Assembly: GCA_023231475.1 (NCBI GenBank)
Contig: JALJEE010000927.1
Coordinates: forward strand, 1-64,000
Source: Seison nebaliae
Lineage: Eukaryota; Rotifera; Pararotatoria; Seisonacea; Seisonidae
DNA length: 64,000 nucleotides
Direction: 5' to 3'
The translations under genes were made by a program, and so were the position numbers. The notes beneath the pieces are model-generated. The model made no database searches, was not told the origin of the DNA, and saw nothing but the letters and a program-made list of their open reading frames with translations. The stretch's first letter is position 1. Each line of letters opens with the position of its first letter. Positions 47,081 to 58,110 of this stretch are shown piece by piece.

Positions 47081-49680
47081 CAGAAGTACATCAAGACACT
47101 GATGTTTTTAGTAATGTTTCTCGTGAGACCTTTCACCGGATTTATTATCTATGATGACGATCATTTGACGTTATCATTGTCTGATCATATTCAGTTTCTT
47201 CTATTTATGGTAATTTGACAGGTGTATCATGATGTGCCGACTTACATGATTGGGAACATCGACCGAAAGTATAAACAATTTCTTATTTATTAATTAAAAT
47301 TGTAAATAAAATTAATTTAATTTAGATTCATCTCCAATTTCCCTATGGAACAGAAGGAGATGTATCAGATTTTATTCTTTAGTTAATAAGTGTAAATGTG
47401 TTAACTGGGAACATTTGGACGGAATAAATTCATGATCCATACGATCATTAATCGCAATGAAACACATTGAAGATTGTAAGTTGTGTCTATTCAATTCATT
47501 TTTTTCTTTCGTTCAAAATATCGCAGAAAATGCACAAAGTGACTAATGCGTCTTCTTCCAAATAGCAATTAGACGAAATAAAGTAAGAAAATGATTATTA
47601 AATTTTATGTGTTCTATTTTTTCACCATCTATATATTTATGAGATATCTAATAAAATTGCATGTGAAATAGAAATGAAAGAAGAAGAAATTCTGGGTGGA
47701 ACAATGAGAACATCCTAATGAAATTGGTATGTCAACCTTCTGTTCTCCATTCCGTTTGTCCTCTCAATTTTATTATGAATATGTTGATAACAGTTCGAAT
47801 TTCAAATGGTGCAAACTAGATTTGATAGAAGATTGAATTTCGAAATAATTTTTCACATAGGAATTTTGAAATATGAAAATAATTTAGTTTTTTTTCCATT
47901 CTCCAATTACTCTTCGTTGAAAATTTTCATTTTTTAATTGAACTTATACAGTTAACTGAGATTTGATGATTCATTATTCACCTCGTTAAGAATAACATCT
48001 TCCACAAACAATAATAATAATGGAATGTATCGTTCTGGGTGTCGACATAACATATCGAAAATGAAAACAAAGGCGAATAAAAAATGATGAATAAAAAATT
48101 ATTTTTTCATAATTATTATGACAAAAGAAGGAAGGAAATGAGAATATTAAAAAAATATTTTGTTCGTAAAGATATCTATTTCTCAACATGCTATCAGACG
48201 ATGGATGCATACGTAGATATTCGAAGATATTTAACCCCTAAGTTCTCCTCGTAGGGGGGCACGATGTGTGGGAGAATTGACTATACTCATTCATACTCCA
48301 AACTCGATACATGGAAGTACTCGTATGGAGGTGGTATTACATACGTATGGAAGTTCATGTGAAGATTGGTTCGTCGAATGATCGGGATGTAATTTTATAT
48401 AATGCATTATTCTTCCTTTCCTCAAAATGCGTAATTGCCCGTTGAGCGTTAAGTGTTTGCTAAGACATTCAACAACCGTAAGACAGAAGTGGATGTAAGG
48501 AGATGGGGCTGAACTACTTGAGTTACAGGAACAATTGAATGTGAAGTTAGTTTAAAAAAGAAAGAAAGAAAGGAAAAGTGGATGAGCGAACTAAAGGGAT
48601 GAGGTAGTTAAATCTCAGATTGAAGTGAATGATATAACTGATGAGATTTCTAAATATTTATCTTTAATATGATACATATTTCTCTAATAAATCTTATAAA
48701 TTATCATTCATTGTTTCGCTGCAATAGATTGTCTATTAAAGTCATTTATGAAAGAAGTATAAAGTAACCCAAGAGAATATTATTAGTGGCATTAGATAAA
48801 GGGGGCGAAACGATAAATGAGGAACCTTGGAGAATCATTTATCATTACGAGATTGGTTGAGAAAGGAAGATGGAAGAATTAGCACAGAAATGGATCATCT
48901 AATACTTCCATTTAAAAATTAATGTCGTTACGATTGTTTGCTTTCAGCTCGTATATAGATATATATTTATGAATCTCATCACAATGATAATGACCTTTTA
49001 ATCTGACGTATCAATCGTTTACTGTTTCTGCCGATGAATGGCAAATGTTCACTAATTCGTTACTACTCAAATTATACGGTTTTCTTTTTCCTCAATATCA
49101 AAAAGTTTCTGTGCCAATCTTCAGGCTTCTTATGCCAATCTCTTTCTCTTCTCATTGCCACACTATTCCAATAAGATTAATGACAATTATTTACCATAAC
49201 ATTAACACTACCAGTCGTTCTTATTGACGACTCTTCATTTTCATTAGAATTTCGGGAGATGAGATAGCAAACGAAATGGGATATTGTCGATGATTAGACG
49301 GCAATGATTAGGAGAAAGGAAGAACACACAATATATTAGAGATGTTCTTCTGCTCATTGTTGAAAAAAGAAATGAAGGCTGACAGTGTCAAATTTGTGTT
49401 TCGTTAAATTTCCCAACACATCCCCCAGCTTTCGCTGTGTTGTGGAGATGATCATTTGAAGTTGAAAGAAATCTTTCGTCCTTATTGGAACAGCTGTTCC
49501 TTCTATTCGCATTGTATTGTTCGTAATAAAAGGGAAGATAGTGGAGGATGCTCCAATTGCGTCAGTTCTATCATTTCATGAAGTATTTCTGGTTTCATTT
49601 TCTTCTTTCTTTTTTGCCCATTTCTCGATGTGTCTATCGCATTCTCACAATACATGGATGGTCGACGTGTACGTAGAAGA

Positions 49681-49712
49681 ATGGATGGATGGAAGGATGG
49701 ATGGATGGATGG
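49681..49712. repeat. (ATGG)n microsatellite
   Basis: About eight ATGG units with one imperfect unit (GGAAGG). Confidence 0.85.
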
Positions 49713-51119
49713 GCTCTTTCCAATCTCCAAATGCCTAGTGTATATGTCTGGTAGTTAAGAATATAAAGCAAGATGAACTATGATAAAATGGGAAATGTTT
49801 CTCTTAAATGATAATATAAAAGAAAATTGCTTAATTCCTCTTATTTTGATAGGGAGTAACAACCGCCCTTTAAACTAATCAATGCAAGTTTATTTGTCGT
49901 CCCATTCACCATTTCCATCTTTAATTTATTAGCATTCAACTTGGAGCAAACATTGTCGACTTTGAAGAAAAGGAAGACCGTCTAAATTGGAAGTAATTGG
50001 GGAATGTCTTATCACTCGTCAAATAGTATAAGTAAATCATCGAACGAATTAATAGACTAAAATAAAACTGTTAAAATAACAGAAGATAAGTACGAATTAA
50101 GAAGTCATCCAAATTTCATTTCATTCATTCGACTTCAATATCATTCATTTTTAATCTCACACATATGAATTCTTCACTACCACCATTTGCTTAGTCATGC
50201 AGAGTCGATCAATAAAAAAGAGTTTTCTTCCCATATTGGGTGAAAGTTGAATGAAACTCCCCCGGAAGATGTAATAGAATAATTATGTAAATGAACAAAG
50301 ATGTGTTCATTCACGAAAGATGGGGGGAGAAGTATACGCGAATTCACTTCTCCCTTTTACTTCCAGACATGAATATGCACATTTTGATGATGATAGATAC
50401 TACCAATATGATCAATATCATACATTTATTGATCATCATTACAGAATTTGGAACATCGATTGATCTGTTTGTCCTATCTCCCAATACATTTCCATCATCA
50501 TTATCATCATCAAGATTCATGATGACTCGAATAAATATTCTTCCATTTTTTAAATATTTTTAGAATTATAGTTAAATGATATCGTTAACGAATGATAATA
50601 TAATAAATACAATCTTTCACAATATATCGATCAATATCCATATCATTCGTTGGGACCTACTACATTCTGCCATGTTTCTACTTACTGCACATTCTTCCAA
50701 TATACATTCCCTTATTTTAGTATGGCTACATAATTCTAGAATGATTAGTTTCCAATTCCAATGTTTATGTAATAAATGAAGAAGTCATTCATTATCTCGC
50801 ATATCTTTCCGATTTAGAGCTTCTTTCATCTTTTGTCTTACTGTCAGTCATTGTCTATGGTTCTTGATCAGTTCTCACACATCCCTCTACCATATCATGC
50901 AATAGTCATTTATGATTAGAGAATAATTTATCATTTGATTTCAAATGTGTCATCCTGTTCCCATTTCTCTCACCCGAAAACATTTTTTCCTGGTTGAGAT
51001 CTGGTTTCATATATGGAAATCACAATTTTTTTGTTTTCGATCAAATCTCAGTTTCACCACAATCATTATCGCTCTAAATGTGCATTATTTGTGTTTATGC
51101 ATGTGCATATTTTTCGATT

Positions 51120-51413
51120 ATGTCTGATGAAAAAAATGAATGGAAATTTTCATTGGAGATAAAAAGCTTGAATTGTACATCAGTTAGTCTACCAGCGAAT
51201 ATGGTATTAGCAATAGGAGTAAGTGCAACAATAGCCGCAGTTACAATAACAGTGGTCCGCAAGAAATTTATGAATAAATTAATCAACATCTATCAACATC
51301 TCCACCTCGTACACTCGCAGCTCATCTATTGGGAAGTTGTTTGTGAAATTGTATCCTATTATATTATCTTATATTATAGGAGACGAGACGAGTGCATAGT
51401 TGTGAAACAGTAG
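51120..51413 (+). CDS. Candidate small single-TM protein, unrecognised
   Basis: Open frame of 97 aa beginning MSDEKNEWKFSLEIKS. A well-formed hydrophobic helix (about residues 25-45, MVLAIGVSATIAAVTITVV) is followed by RKKF, as in N-anchored membrane proteins. The distal half is less protein-like, and the real gene may splice within it. No iron-sulfur or other domain follows, so I rejected a CISD-type identity. It could be a first exon or chance. Confidence 0.3.
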   Translation: MSDEKNEWKFSLEIKSLNCTSVSLPANMVLAIGVSATIAAVTITVVRKKFMNKLINIYQHLHLVHSQLIYWEVVCEIVSYYIILYYRRRDECIVVKQ

Positions 51414-51855
51414 TCAATAAACAGTAGAGAATTGCATCCGTTTAATTAGAAGAATTCATGAGACTACCATCTCACTCGAAAACACGCACCAAACATATAA
51501 GCAATCTAGTCGGATGTTCACATGTAAATAAAATTCCAAATCGATTGATAAATATTGATGTGCATTTGTCCGTAAGTGTCTCCTTTATTTTCCAGTTAAT
51601 TTCTCTATCAATTTCTATTCCCAAACATTCTCTTCAATACTTTATACAAATTAATTTCATAAACTTCATATGATAGATGAATATTCAGTTCTCACTTCTT
51701 CTCAACCAATTTTCCAGATGTCAAATACTTGAATAATATAAACCGGTCCTCATGTTATTACTACGACACTTGTTCGGTATGCATAGAATTATGTGAAACA
51801 ATTGAAGAAAATATTAGTTGAAGTCAAGAAATTCCGAGAAACTAATAGAAGAAAA

Positions 51856-54513
51856 ATGTTACGATATTTCTATATCTATCTGTCTATCCGCATCATCGGT
51901 TAGTAATCTTGTTATCATCTACAGTCATTTGACATTTATGATTAGAGGCTAGTAGCTACAAATTATTATACGACGATCTAATGCAAGAATATGATCCTGC
52001 TGTTCGACCTGTTGAAAATGCCACAGATGCTATGCCCCTATTCTTAGGAGTGAAGCTGCTACAATTGATTGGAATTGTTTATTCACACTAATTCTACATT
52101 CATTTATTCTCATTCATTTCCAAATAGGATGAGAAAAATCAAATAATGACAACAAATGTTCGACTTTATATGGTTTGTTTTTAAATTGAATTATAAAAAA
52201 TTGGTAATTTCCTCCACCAATTTCTCAAAGAGTTGGATAGACACAAAATTAAAATGGAATCCAGCAAGATATGGTGGTATAGAGACGATGTATTTGCCTT
52301 CGAAAAAGATTTGGTTACCTGACATTGTTCTCTACAACAAGTTGGAAATATATTTTATCGATATTATTATTTATTTATCAAGTGCTGACGGCCATTATGA
52401 AGTGTATATTTATACGAGAGTCGAAGTTAGTTACACAGGAAAAGTAATCTGGTTACCGCCCGTTGTTTATAAGAGTTATTGTCCCATTGAAGTTGATTAT
52501 TTTCCATTCGATCAACAGGTTTCCATTTTCTCCTGAAATTCTCACGAATTTACGATTAATCAAATTATTCTTCTTATAGGAATGTTATCTAAAATTTAGT
52601 ACGTGGAGTTATGATGGAAATAATATCGATTTGCAACATATGAACGCCGAACACCATAATGAATCGATTGCATATGTCAATTTAGGTTTGTTTCAGTGTA
52701 CAAACTTTAATTTATTCCTTTCGAATTGAATAGGTTGGGACTTGAGTGAATATGTGTCGAGTGTGGAATGGGATATAATGGCGGCACCTGCGGAAAGAAA
52801 TGTTCATCAATATGAATGTTGTCCGGAACCGTATATTGACATATTCTTTCGAATTACCTTAAGAAGAAAAACATTATTCTATTCTGTAAATTTAATCATT
52901 CCTTGTGTGGCAATCGCCTTTCTTACCGTCTTAGTTTTCAATCTTCCATCGGGTAGTGGAGAAAAAATTAATTTGGCTATTGTCACTCTTGTGTTGTTGA
53001 CTTTCTTCCTCTTACTCTTAATTGAAATCGTTCCACCCACCTCCTTGGCAATACCGTTATTAGGTCAATATCTGTTGATGACGATGATACTCATCAATTT
53101 AAGTATTGTCGTCACAGTAATGGTATTGAACTTACATCATCGTTCACCATCAAGTTCTAATATGCCTTCATGGATGAGAATTGTATTCATCGACGTTCTC
53201 CCCACATACTTGTTAATTCGACGACCTCAACATAGAACTTTATCTGATATCTCACTCGTGAGCGATTTACATCCGCATGAAAAAAATCATTCGGGAAAGA
53301 AATATCATAAAGAAACAAGAAAAGAACATGAAGAAAAAGAAGAAATAAGGAAAGGACATGAAGAGAAAGAAGAAACAACACAGAATTCTCAAAATATTAA
53401 GGATTGTTCGGATAAATCAAAAGAAGAAAAAAAAGAAAATCAAATTGAATCTCCATTACAATATGAGAGTGATGATTTCTCTTCCACAAAAGCCGTCTCT
53501 AAATATCCCATCAATATTATACCATTAACTACATCAACGCCGATAAATAACCGAAAATTCATAAAAGAATCCAAATCAAACAATCGTTTTATCAATCTCC
53601 AATTGGTTAATCAAGATTCGATAGAATGTGCCAGTCTCCTCCCTCAGAATGGCGACTGTTTAGATTATCAAAACAATGTCTTATGTAGCGAACGAAAACG
53701 ACAGAAACCTCGTCGAAATAAGAAATCGCTTATTCTCAATAGACCGACGACCGCCGTACACAAAGAATTTCATGAACAAACACCTCATAGTTTCGATGAT
53801 AAAATTTATTTAACTACACAACTACTTCACAAACATAAGAAACCGTCTTCATCATCAACAAAACGTCAAATTCAAGAAACGGCTTTCTTTACACAGATTG
53901 AACGTTTAAAAGCTTACAAGAAGAGAGCCCATCAAGAACACCGTTGTCATGCTAATCAATATAAGATGAAAAATAAAGGTCAAATTCCCAATGTAACTGC
54001 CAAAACAATACCAATCAGTGAGAACGAAATTAGACAACGGAAGAAACATCGATCAACTTCCAATCGAGTATTAAACCAGTTGAAAGAACGAAATAAAATA
54101 AAATTTGATCAAAAACGAATAGAAGAGAAACAGAAGAAAGGTCTGATCGCTTTGTTCAGATGTCGCGAAGTGAAGAAAGCTATGAAGGGTATCGACTCGT
54201 ATGTTAAACATATCAAAGATGAAGACGATGACATCAGAGTTAATACAATTTTTACTAATAACCAGAAATTTCAATTTATTTTTCCAATTAGATTCTTGGT
54301 GATTGGCAATATCTGAGTCTCGTTTTCGATAGAATATTTTTAATTTTATTCACTGTGGCTTGTACATTAGGAACGATTCTTGTCATGTGCAACGCACCCT
54401 CCTTATATGATAAAAGAGAGACTGTTACCGAATTATTAAGAAAATCAAATAAGATTTCCATTGGTACCAAATCAATAATAAAAACATCTCGATTATATTT
54501 AGCAGCAAAATAA
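51856..54513 (+). CDS. Nicotinic acetylcholine receptor alpha-type subunit (copy B)
   Basis: Exons 51856-51898, 51946-52076, 52128-52172, 52231-52340, 52383-52518, 52580-52685, 52734-54238 and 54292-54513 join in frame to 765 aa. Intron positions and phases equal those of copy A, so the two arose by tandem duplication. Seen: a short hydrophobic start ([14 protein letters not shown]), RPVENAT, Cys-loop FPFDQQEC, YECCPEP at loop C, M1, M2, M3 and M4 ([17 protein letters not shown]). The M3-M4 loop is very long (about 320 aa) and highly charged, with several EHEEKEE-type repeats. The pore helix is unusual: Asn at 2', Val at 6', Val at 9', Phe at 13'. The C-terminal tail after M4 is about 45 aa. 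The signal peptide exon is the least certain part. Confidence 0.9.
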
Positions 54514-54569
54514 ATTTTTAAGCAAAGAACATTTTTAAAATTTTTTACAATAAACTGATAAATTAATTT

Positions 54570-55089
54570 TCATTTCTTTTCATTTCCATTAAATGATTTA
54601 GCCAATTTCTCCAATAATCGATTCTCTCGATGAATTCGTTCTTCTAAATCTTGTCGTCTATCGCCCGAAACAATTAAAGCATTTAACATTTGAAGAGAAA
54701 GTGGAACCTCCATTTAGTTCTACGGTTCTGAAACCAGGTTTTCACTTGGGCGTCAGTCATTTCTAATTGTTTCGCCAAATGTGTTCGTTCTCTGGCCGAT
54801 AAATATTTGGTCATTTCGAACTCTAATTCCAATTTTGTCAATTGCCATCTACTGAATGATGTCCGTTGTTTTTTGACTTTAGGTAATTGTCGACTATTAT
54901 ATGGATGACCGGTTTTCCTCTTATTCTGAACTAGTCGATTACTCGCTAATAATTTTCGTAAAATTATTAAGAATTCTTGTTTATCATTCTCTTTTTTAGT
55001 ATTATTCTGAGAAATTTAATATAAAAAGAATAATATAGAAAGAATGAAACTTGACAATTATCTAAAAGAATATCATCAATACGAAACAT
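54570..55089 (-). CDS. TLX-like homeodomain transcription factor
   Basis: Exons 55089-55051, 55006-54708 and 54657-54570 (minus) join in frame to 141 aa. The protein starts MFRIDDIL, an eh1-type (Groucho-binding) motif as in TLX (FGIDQIL). The homeodomain spans about residues 57-116: KKQRTSF at its start, [20 protein letters not shown], and [19 protein letters not shown] in helix 3. The Thr before WFQN (position 47) is a TLX-class mark, and the [12 protein letters not shown] that follows matches the RQTAEEREAE segment of TLX1. The last intron (50 nt, GTTCCA donor) splits the WRR; ignoring it leaves a false frameshift and early stop. TLX factors specify neurons and, in vertebrates, spleen. At 141 aa this is far shorter than vertebrate TLX (about 300 aa). 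Confidence 0.88.
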
Positions 55090-55566
55090 TTTAGTACAGA
55101 AAGAATGATAATAAGATGACGATAAAAGTAACAAGAAATCATTTAGGTGAGAAAGAAGAAACCGAAAATAATTCCGTTAAATATCATTAATTATGTCACA
55201 TTTGAATTCGATTAATTCATCAAAAACTAATTTTGTTGACAGATAAAGATAATAATCATTTCCATCGTCATTAATTGAATCAAATACCGACATTTGATGA
55301 TAGATATCTCCTCCAAGTAATTTCGATTAAACATACTTCCTGTCAAGCTAAAACTATCTTTAACAACCGAAACTAATGTAAGTTTGAATAAATCAACTCT
55401 TTAAAATAAATCAACTAAATGAAATTCCCAACAACAACAGTTGTAGAAGGAGAAATTGAAAATTTAATGAATTCTAATAATAAACCTAACAATTTGAATT
55501 TACAAATCAACTAGTTAATATACTTATCTGCTTTTAAATAAGCCAACATAAATACATCCAAATTGA
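55090..55566. other. Head-to-head gap TLX-like/TSEN2
   Basis: 477 bp, AT-rich. Probably both promoters. No element recognised. Confidence 0.5.
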
Positions 55567-56592
55567 ATGGAACACGTAGAACTTCTTGCAAAATCGATGA
55601 GTGTCAAACGAAAAATCAGAAAGAAAACCGAACTTTCTCATAAACAATTTAGAAGTGTAATTGAAGAGGATAATTGGAGATTATGTTATGCTTTCCAAAA
55701 AACTAATCGTATTGTAGTTGAGAATGAGGAGGAGATTATTTACTTACAAGACCATGGATGTTATGGTGATGTTATCGAGATGAAATATGAGGAGGAAATA
55801 AAGAAAGTTTTATTCCTCGATATATGTGAAGCTTTTTATCTTTCTCATCATTATGCGACATTATTAGTATTTCCAACGAAATCCGATTTAGTTTCAGAAA
55901 AAAAAGATTCTTCTTTATCATTAATTGAATTATGGACGATTGGAAAAGATAAGGATCCCGATTTCCAATTGAAATATGCAGCATACAATTATTATCGGAA
56001 TAAAGGTTGGATTGTTCGACCTGGAATCAAAAATGGTGTTCACTGGCTCCTTTATTCGTCTTCTCCTCAATTTGTTCATTCTCAATATTGTTGTATAATC
56101 ATTCGAAATCAACGAATATCAAAATTAGATTTCCAATTATTTTCTCGATTATCCGAAAGTGTAGGAAAGAAATTGTTACTCCTTCACATTTCTTATCAGA
56201 ATGGTACGACGATTGAATTAGTGGACGATATTGATGAGATGAAGAATGTCCCAACAAGAAATTTTAATTTGTCAAAATATATTTGTGGGAAAGAAACAAT
56301 AACAACGAATGAAATAATGATATCTGATGAAAAACAATTAGAAATCAAAATGATGGATTCTATTAAAAAAGATGAAATAATTTCTTTCAAAAATGAAAAC
56401 GTAGAGAATGTTCGATTAAATGAAGGAAACAATTGTTCGCCTCAAATTGATGATGATAAATTAGAAGTAGAAGTTGATGAAATGTGTGAGAAGTGTGAGA
56501 TTGAAGAGAATGATGAAATTAATTCATTTTTAAACTCATTAAAATTTTCTCAACATATTGTCTCTCGATGTAAGAATTTGAGTAAATTATAA
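55567..56592 (+). CDS. TSEN2: tRNA-splicing endonuclease catalytic subunit Sen2
   Basis: Single exon, 341 aa (human TSEN2 465 aa). Sen2 cuts the 5' splice site of intron-containing pre-tRNAs in the four-subunit TSEN complex. The endonuclease domain lies at about residues 125-220: YAAYNYYRNKGWIVRPGIKNGVHWLLY followed by HSQY, then RLSESVGKKLLLL. The catalytic triad fits: Y163, H171 (eight residues apart, as in human Y369/H377) and K201 or K202. The N-terminal half holds basic RKIRKK and the ICEAFYL block seen before the catalytic domain in Sen2. An acidic tail of about 120 aa follows. The next gene starts only 35 bp after the stop. Confidence 0.88.
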   Translation: MEHVELLAKSMSVKRKIRKKTELSHKQFRSVIEEDNWRLCYAFQKTNRIVVENEEEIIYLQDHGCYGDVIEMKYEEEIKKVLFLDICEAFYLSHHYATLLVFPTKSDLVSEKKDSSLSLIELWTIGKDKDPDFQLKYAAYNYYRNKGWIVRPGIKNGVHWLLYSSSPQFVHSQYCCIIIRNQRISKLDFQLFSRLSESVGKKLLLLHISYQNGTTIELVDDIDEMKNVPTRNFNLSKYICGKETITTNEIMISDEKQLEIKMMDSIKKDEIISFKNENVENVRLNEGNNCSPQIDDDKLEVEVDEMCEKCEIEENDEINSFLNSLKFSQHIVSRCKNLSKL

Positions 56593-56609
56593 ATATATTT
56601 TATCATTCT

Positions 56610-56627
56610 CGAAATTTTCTTTGGCAG
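56610..56627 (+). promoter_or_regulatory. Acceptor-like signal directly before the TMED10 start
   Basis: A pyrimidine run (TTTTCTTT) ends in GGCAG at 56623-56627, and the ATG follows immediately. With only 35 bp to the upstream stop there is little room for a promoter. A trans-splice acceptor within a two-gene transcript, or a 5' UTR intron end, would explain it. Confidence 0.45.
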
Positions 56628-57426
56628 ATGAATTTCTTCTATAAGCACATCATTATTTTATTATCAATTCTTCTTTATAATGGTGTTGAGTCACTGAATT
56701 TTATGCTAACACCGATGATCAACAAATGTCTTCGAAATGAAATTCATAAAAATACTGTAGTTACCGGAACTTACAAAATCACAAAAGTGAACAATGATCA
56801 CAAAACGTCTATAAAGGTTGATTTTGATATTAGTAAAATATTTTTCTTGAAGTTTCATTAGATTGTAGATTCGAAAACTCATACTCTCTATTCCAAAGAT
56901 GATGCTGTTGATGGCAAATTCAGTTTCACCACCAGCGAAAACGATTTTTATGATATCTGTTTCTACACACAAATACCTCAAGGTCTTTTATTTTCTTTCT
57001 TTGTGAAATTCTTTATAAATAATTTCAGGTATTCATAATCCTCATTCGACATTTAATAGTGAAGTGAGTATCGTAGTCCGTCATGGAGTTGAAGCGAAGA
57101 ATTATGAAGAAGTTTTATTTAAATTTTCTTCTCTTAAGCCAAAAATTTTGTTTTATTTTTCTTCTCTAAATCGAAAGATTGCTGTTGCTGGTAAATTGAA
57201 GCCATTGGAGATTGAAATGCGACGATTGGAAGACTTAAGTGAAGAGATCGTCAACGATTATGCATACATGAAACAAAGAGAGGAAGAAATGAGAGATACG
57301 AACGAATCGACAGGAAATCGATTATTCTATTTCTCCATTTTCTCGATGTCGACACTCGTTTTTCTTTCACTTTGGCAAATTCTCTATTTACGTCGTTATT
57401 TCAAATTAGCAAAAATTATTGATTAA
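56628..57426 (+). CDS. TMED10: p24-family cargo receptor TMED10 (Tmp21/p24-delta)
   Basis: Exons 56628-56816, 56862-56982, 57029-57111 and 57178-57426 join in frame to 213 aa (human 219). TMED10 cycles between ER and Golgi in COPI/COPII vesicles and sorts GPI-anchored and other cargo. Seen: a signal peptide ([20 protein letters not shown]), a GOLD domain with the C-terminal block VEAKNYEE, the coiled [19 protein letters not shown] and [15 protein letters not shown], one TM helix ([23 protein letters not shown]) and a short cytosolic tail ending [11 protein letters not shown]. The COPI signal is weakened: human TMED10 ends in FF...KKLIE, here YF and a single lysine at -4. Confidence 0.93.
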
Positions 57427-58110
57427 TCTAATTGTTGAGCATTCGTTGTTTTTACTTATCTGTTGCCGAAGAAAAAAATAATTTTTTCATTTTAAAATCA
57501 TAAATTCGAATAGAAATTTCATTTGAGGATCTTCTTCCGAAACTTTTTCTTTAAATATCAGTATATTTCTCCCTCTTTCTTATCATCAACATCACACTCT
57601 CCCATTATTCGATACGCCCATTTTATTTCGTTGTTGATTAAAATTATTCTCACAAAAAATTTATTTAGATGAAAAATATTTTTGAAATTTTATGATCTCA
57701 TAATAATACAAGTCTTCCATTCGATCAATGTTACCAATCCGTTATGTGGACGACTGTCGCACGTTTTTAAAACGAAATTTCCACATTTCCTAATGATTGA
57801 TGGTGGCATCAATAATTTGACAGCCGGCCATATACTTCGCCACTCAAAAACATCTAAAAACTAAAATTTTTTAAAGATTTTTAGAAAAAAATTTTAATAA
57901 AAACTTCATCACCGTTCGAATCCAACATTTGAAATTGATAAGAGGCTACTCGATGCAGAAATAGAATATATTCAGGATCACTATTCAATGAAATTTAAAT
58001 AATATTCTTTCAAAAAAAATTTAATAAGAAATACCTGAAGTTTTTGTAGTTAATATATTGTTTGGAAGAATGAATGTTTGATATTTGGGAAAACGTCTCA
58101 TCTAAATCTT
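57427..58110. other. Tail-to-tail gap
   Basis: About 680 bp between convergent genes. A plus frame at 57682-57864 (60 codons) is not convincing. Nothing else is seen. Confidence 0.45.

Larger units (their letters stand above)
46549..51855. other. Long gene-poor region between the two nicotinic receptor genes
   Basis: About 5.3 kb. It contains a (CA)n tract (47039-47080), an ATGG microsatellite (49681-49712) and one small membrane-protein candidate (51120-51413). AATAAA at 46550-46560 is probably the poly(A) signal of receptor A. Nothing else is recognised. Confidence 0.45.

Noticed and set aside
48235-48259. CCCCTA...TAGGGG hairpin
   Set aside because: Six-bp stem only, no flanking structure or repeat copy. 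Likely chance.
49517-49738. Plus- and minus-strand frames over the ATGG microsatellite
   Set aside because: Open only because a 4-nt repeat lacks stops. No protein features.
51120-51413. CISD/mitoNEET iron-sulfur protein
   Set aside because: The N-terminal anchor is reminiscent, but no CDGSH motif (CxCxnC...H) follows within reach.
54658-54707. Frameshift and early stop after the homeodomain of the TLX-like gene
   Set aside because: A 50-nt intron (GTTCCA donor, GATAG acceptor) restores [10 protein letters not shown] in frame. Not a pseudogene.
57910-57925. GTTCGAATCC resembling a tRNA B-box
   Set aside because: No acceptor stem, anticodon arm or A-box can be drawn around it on either strand.
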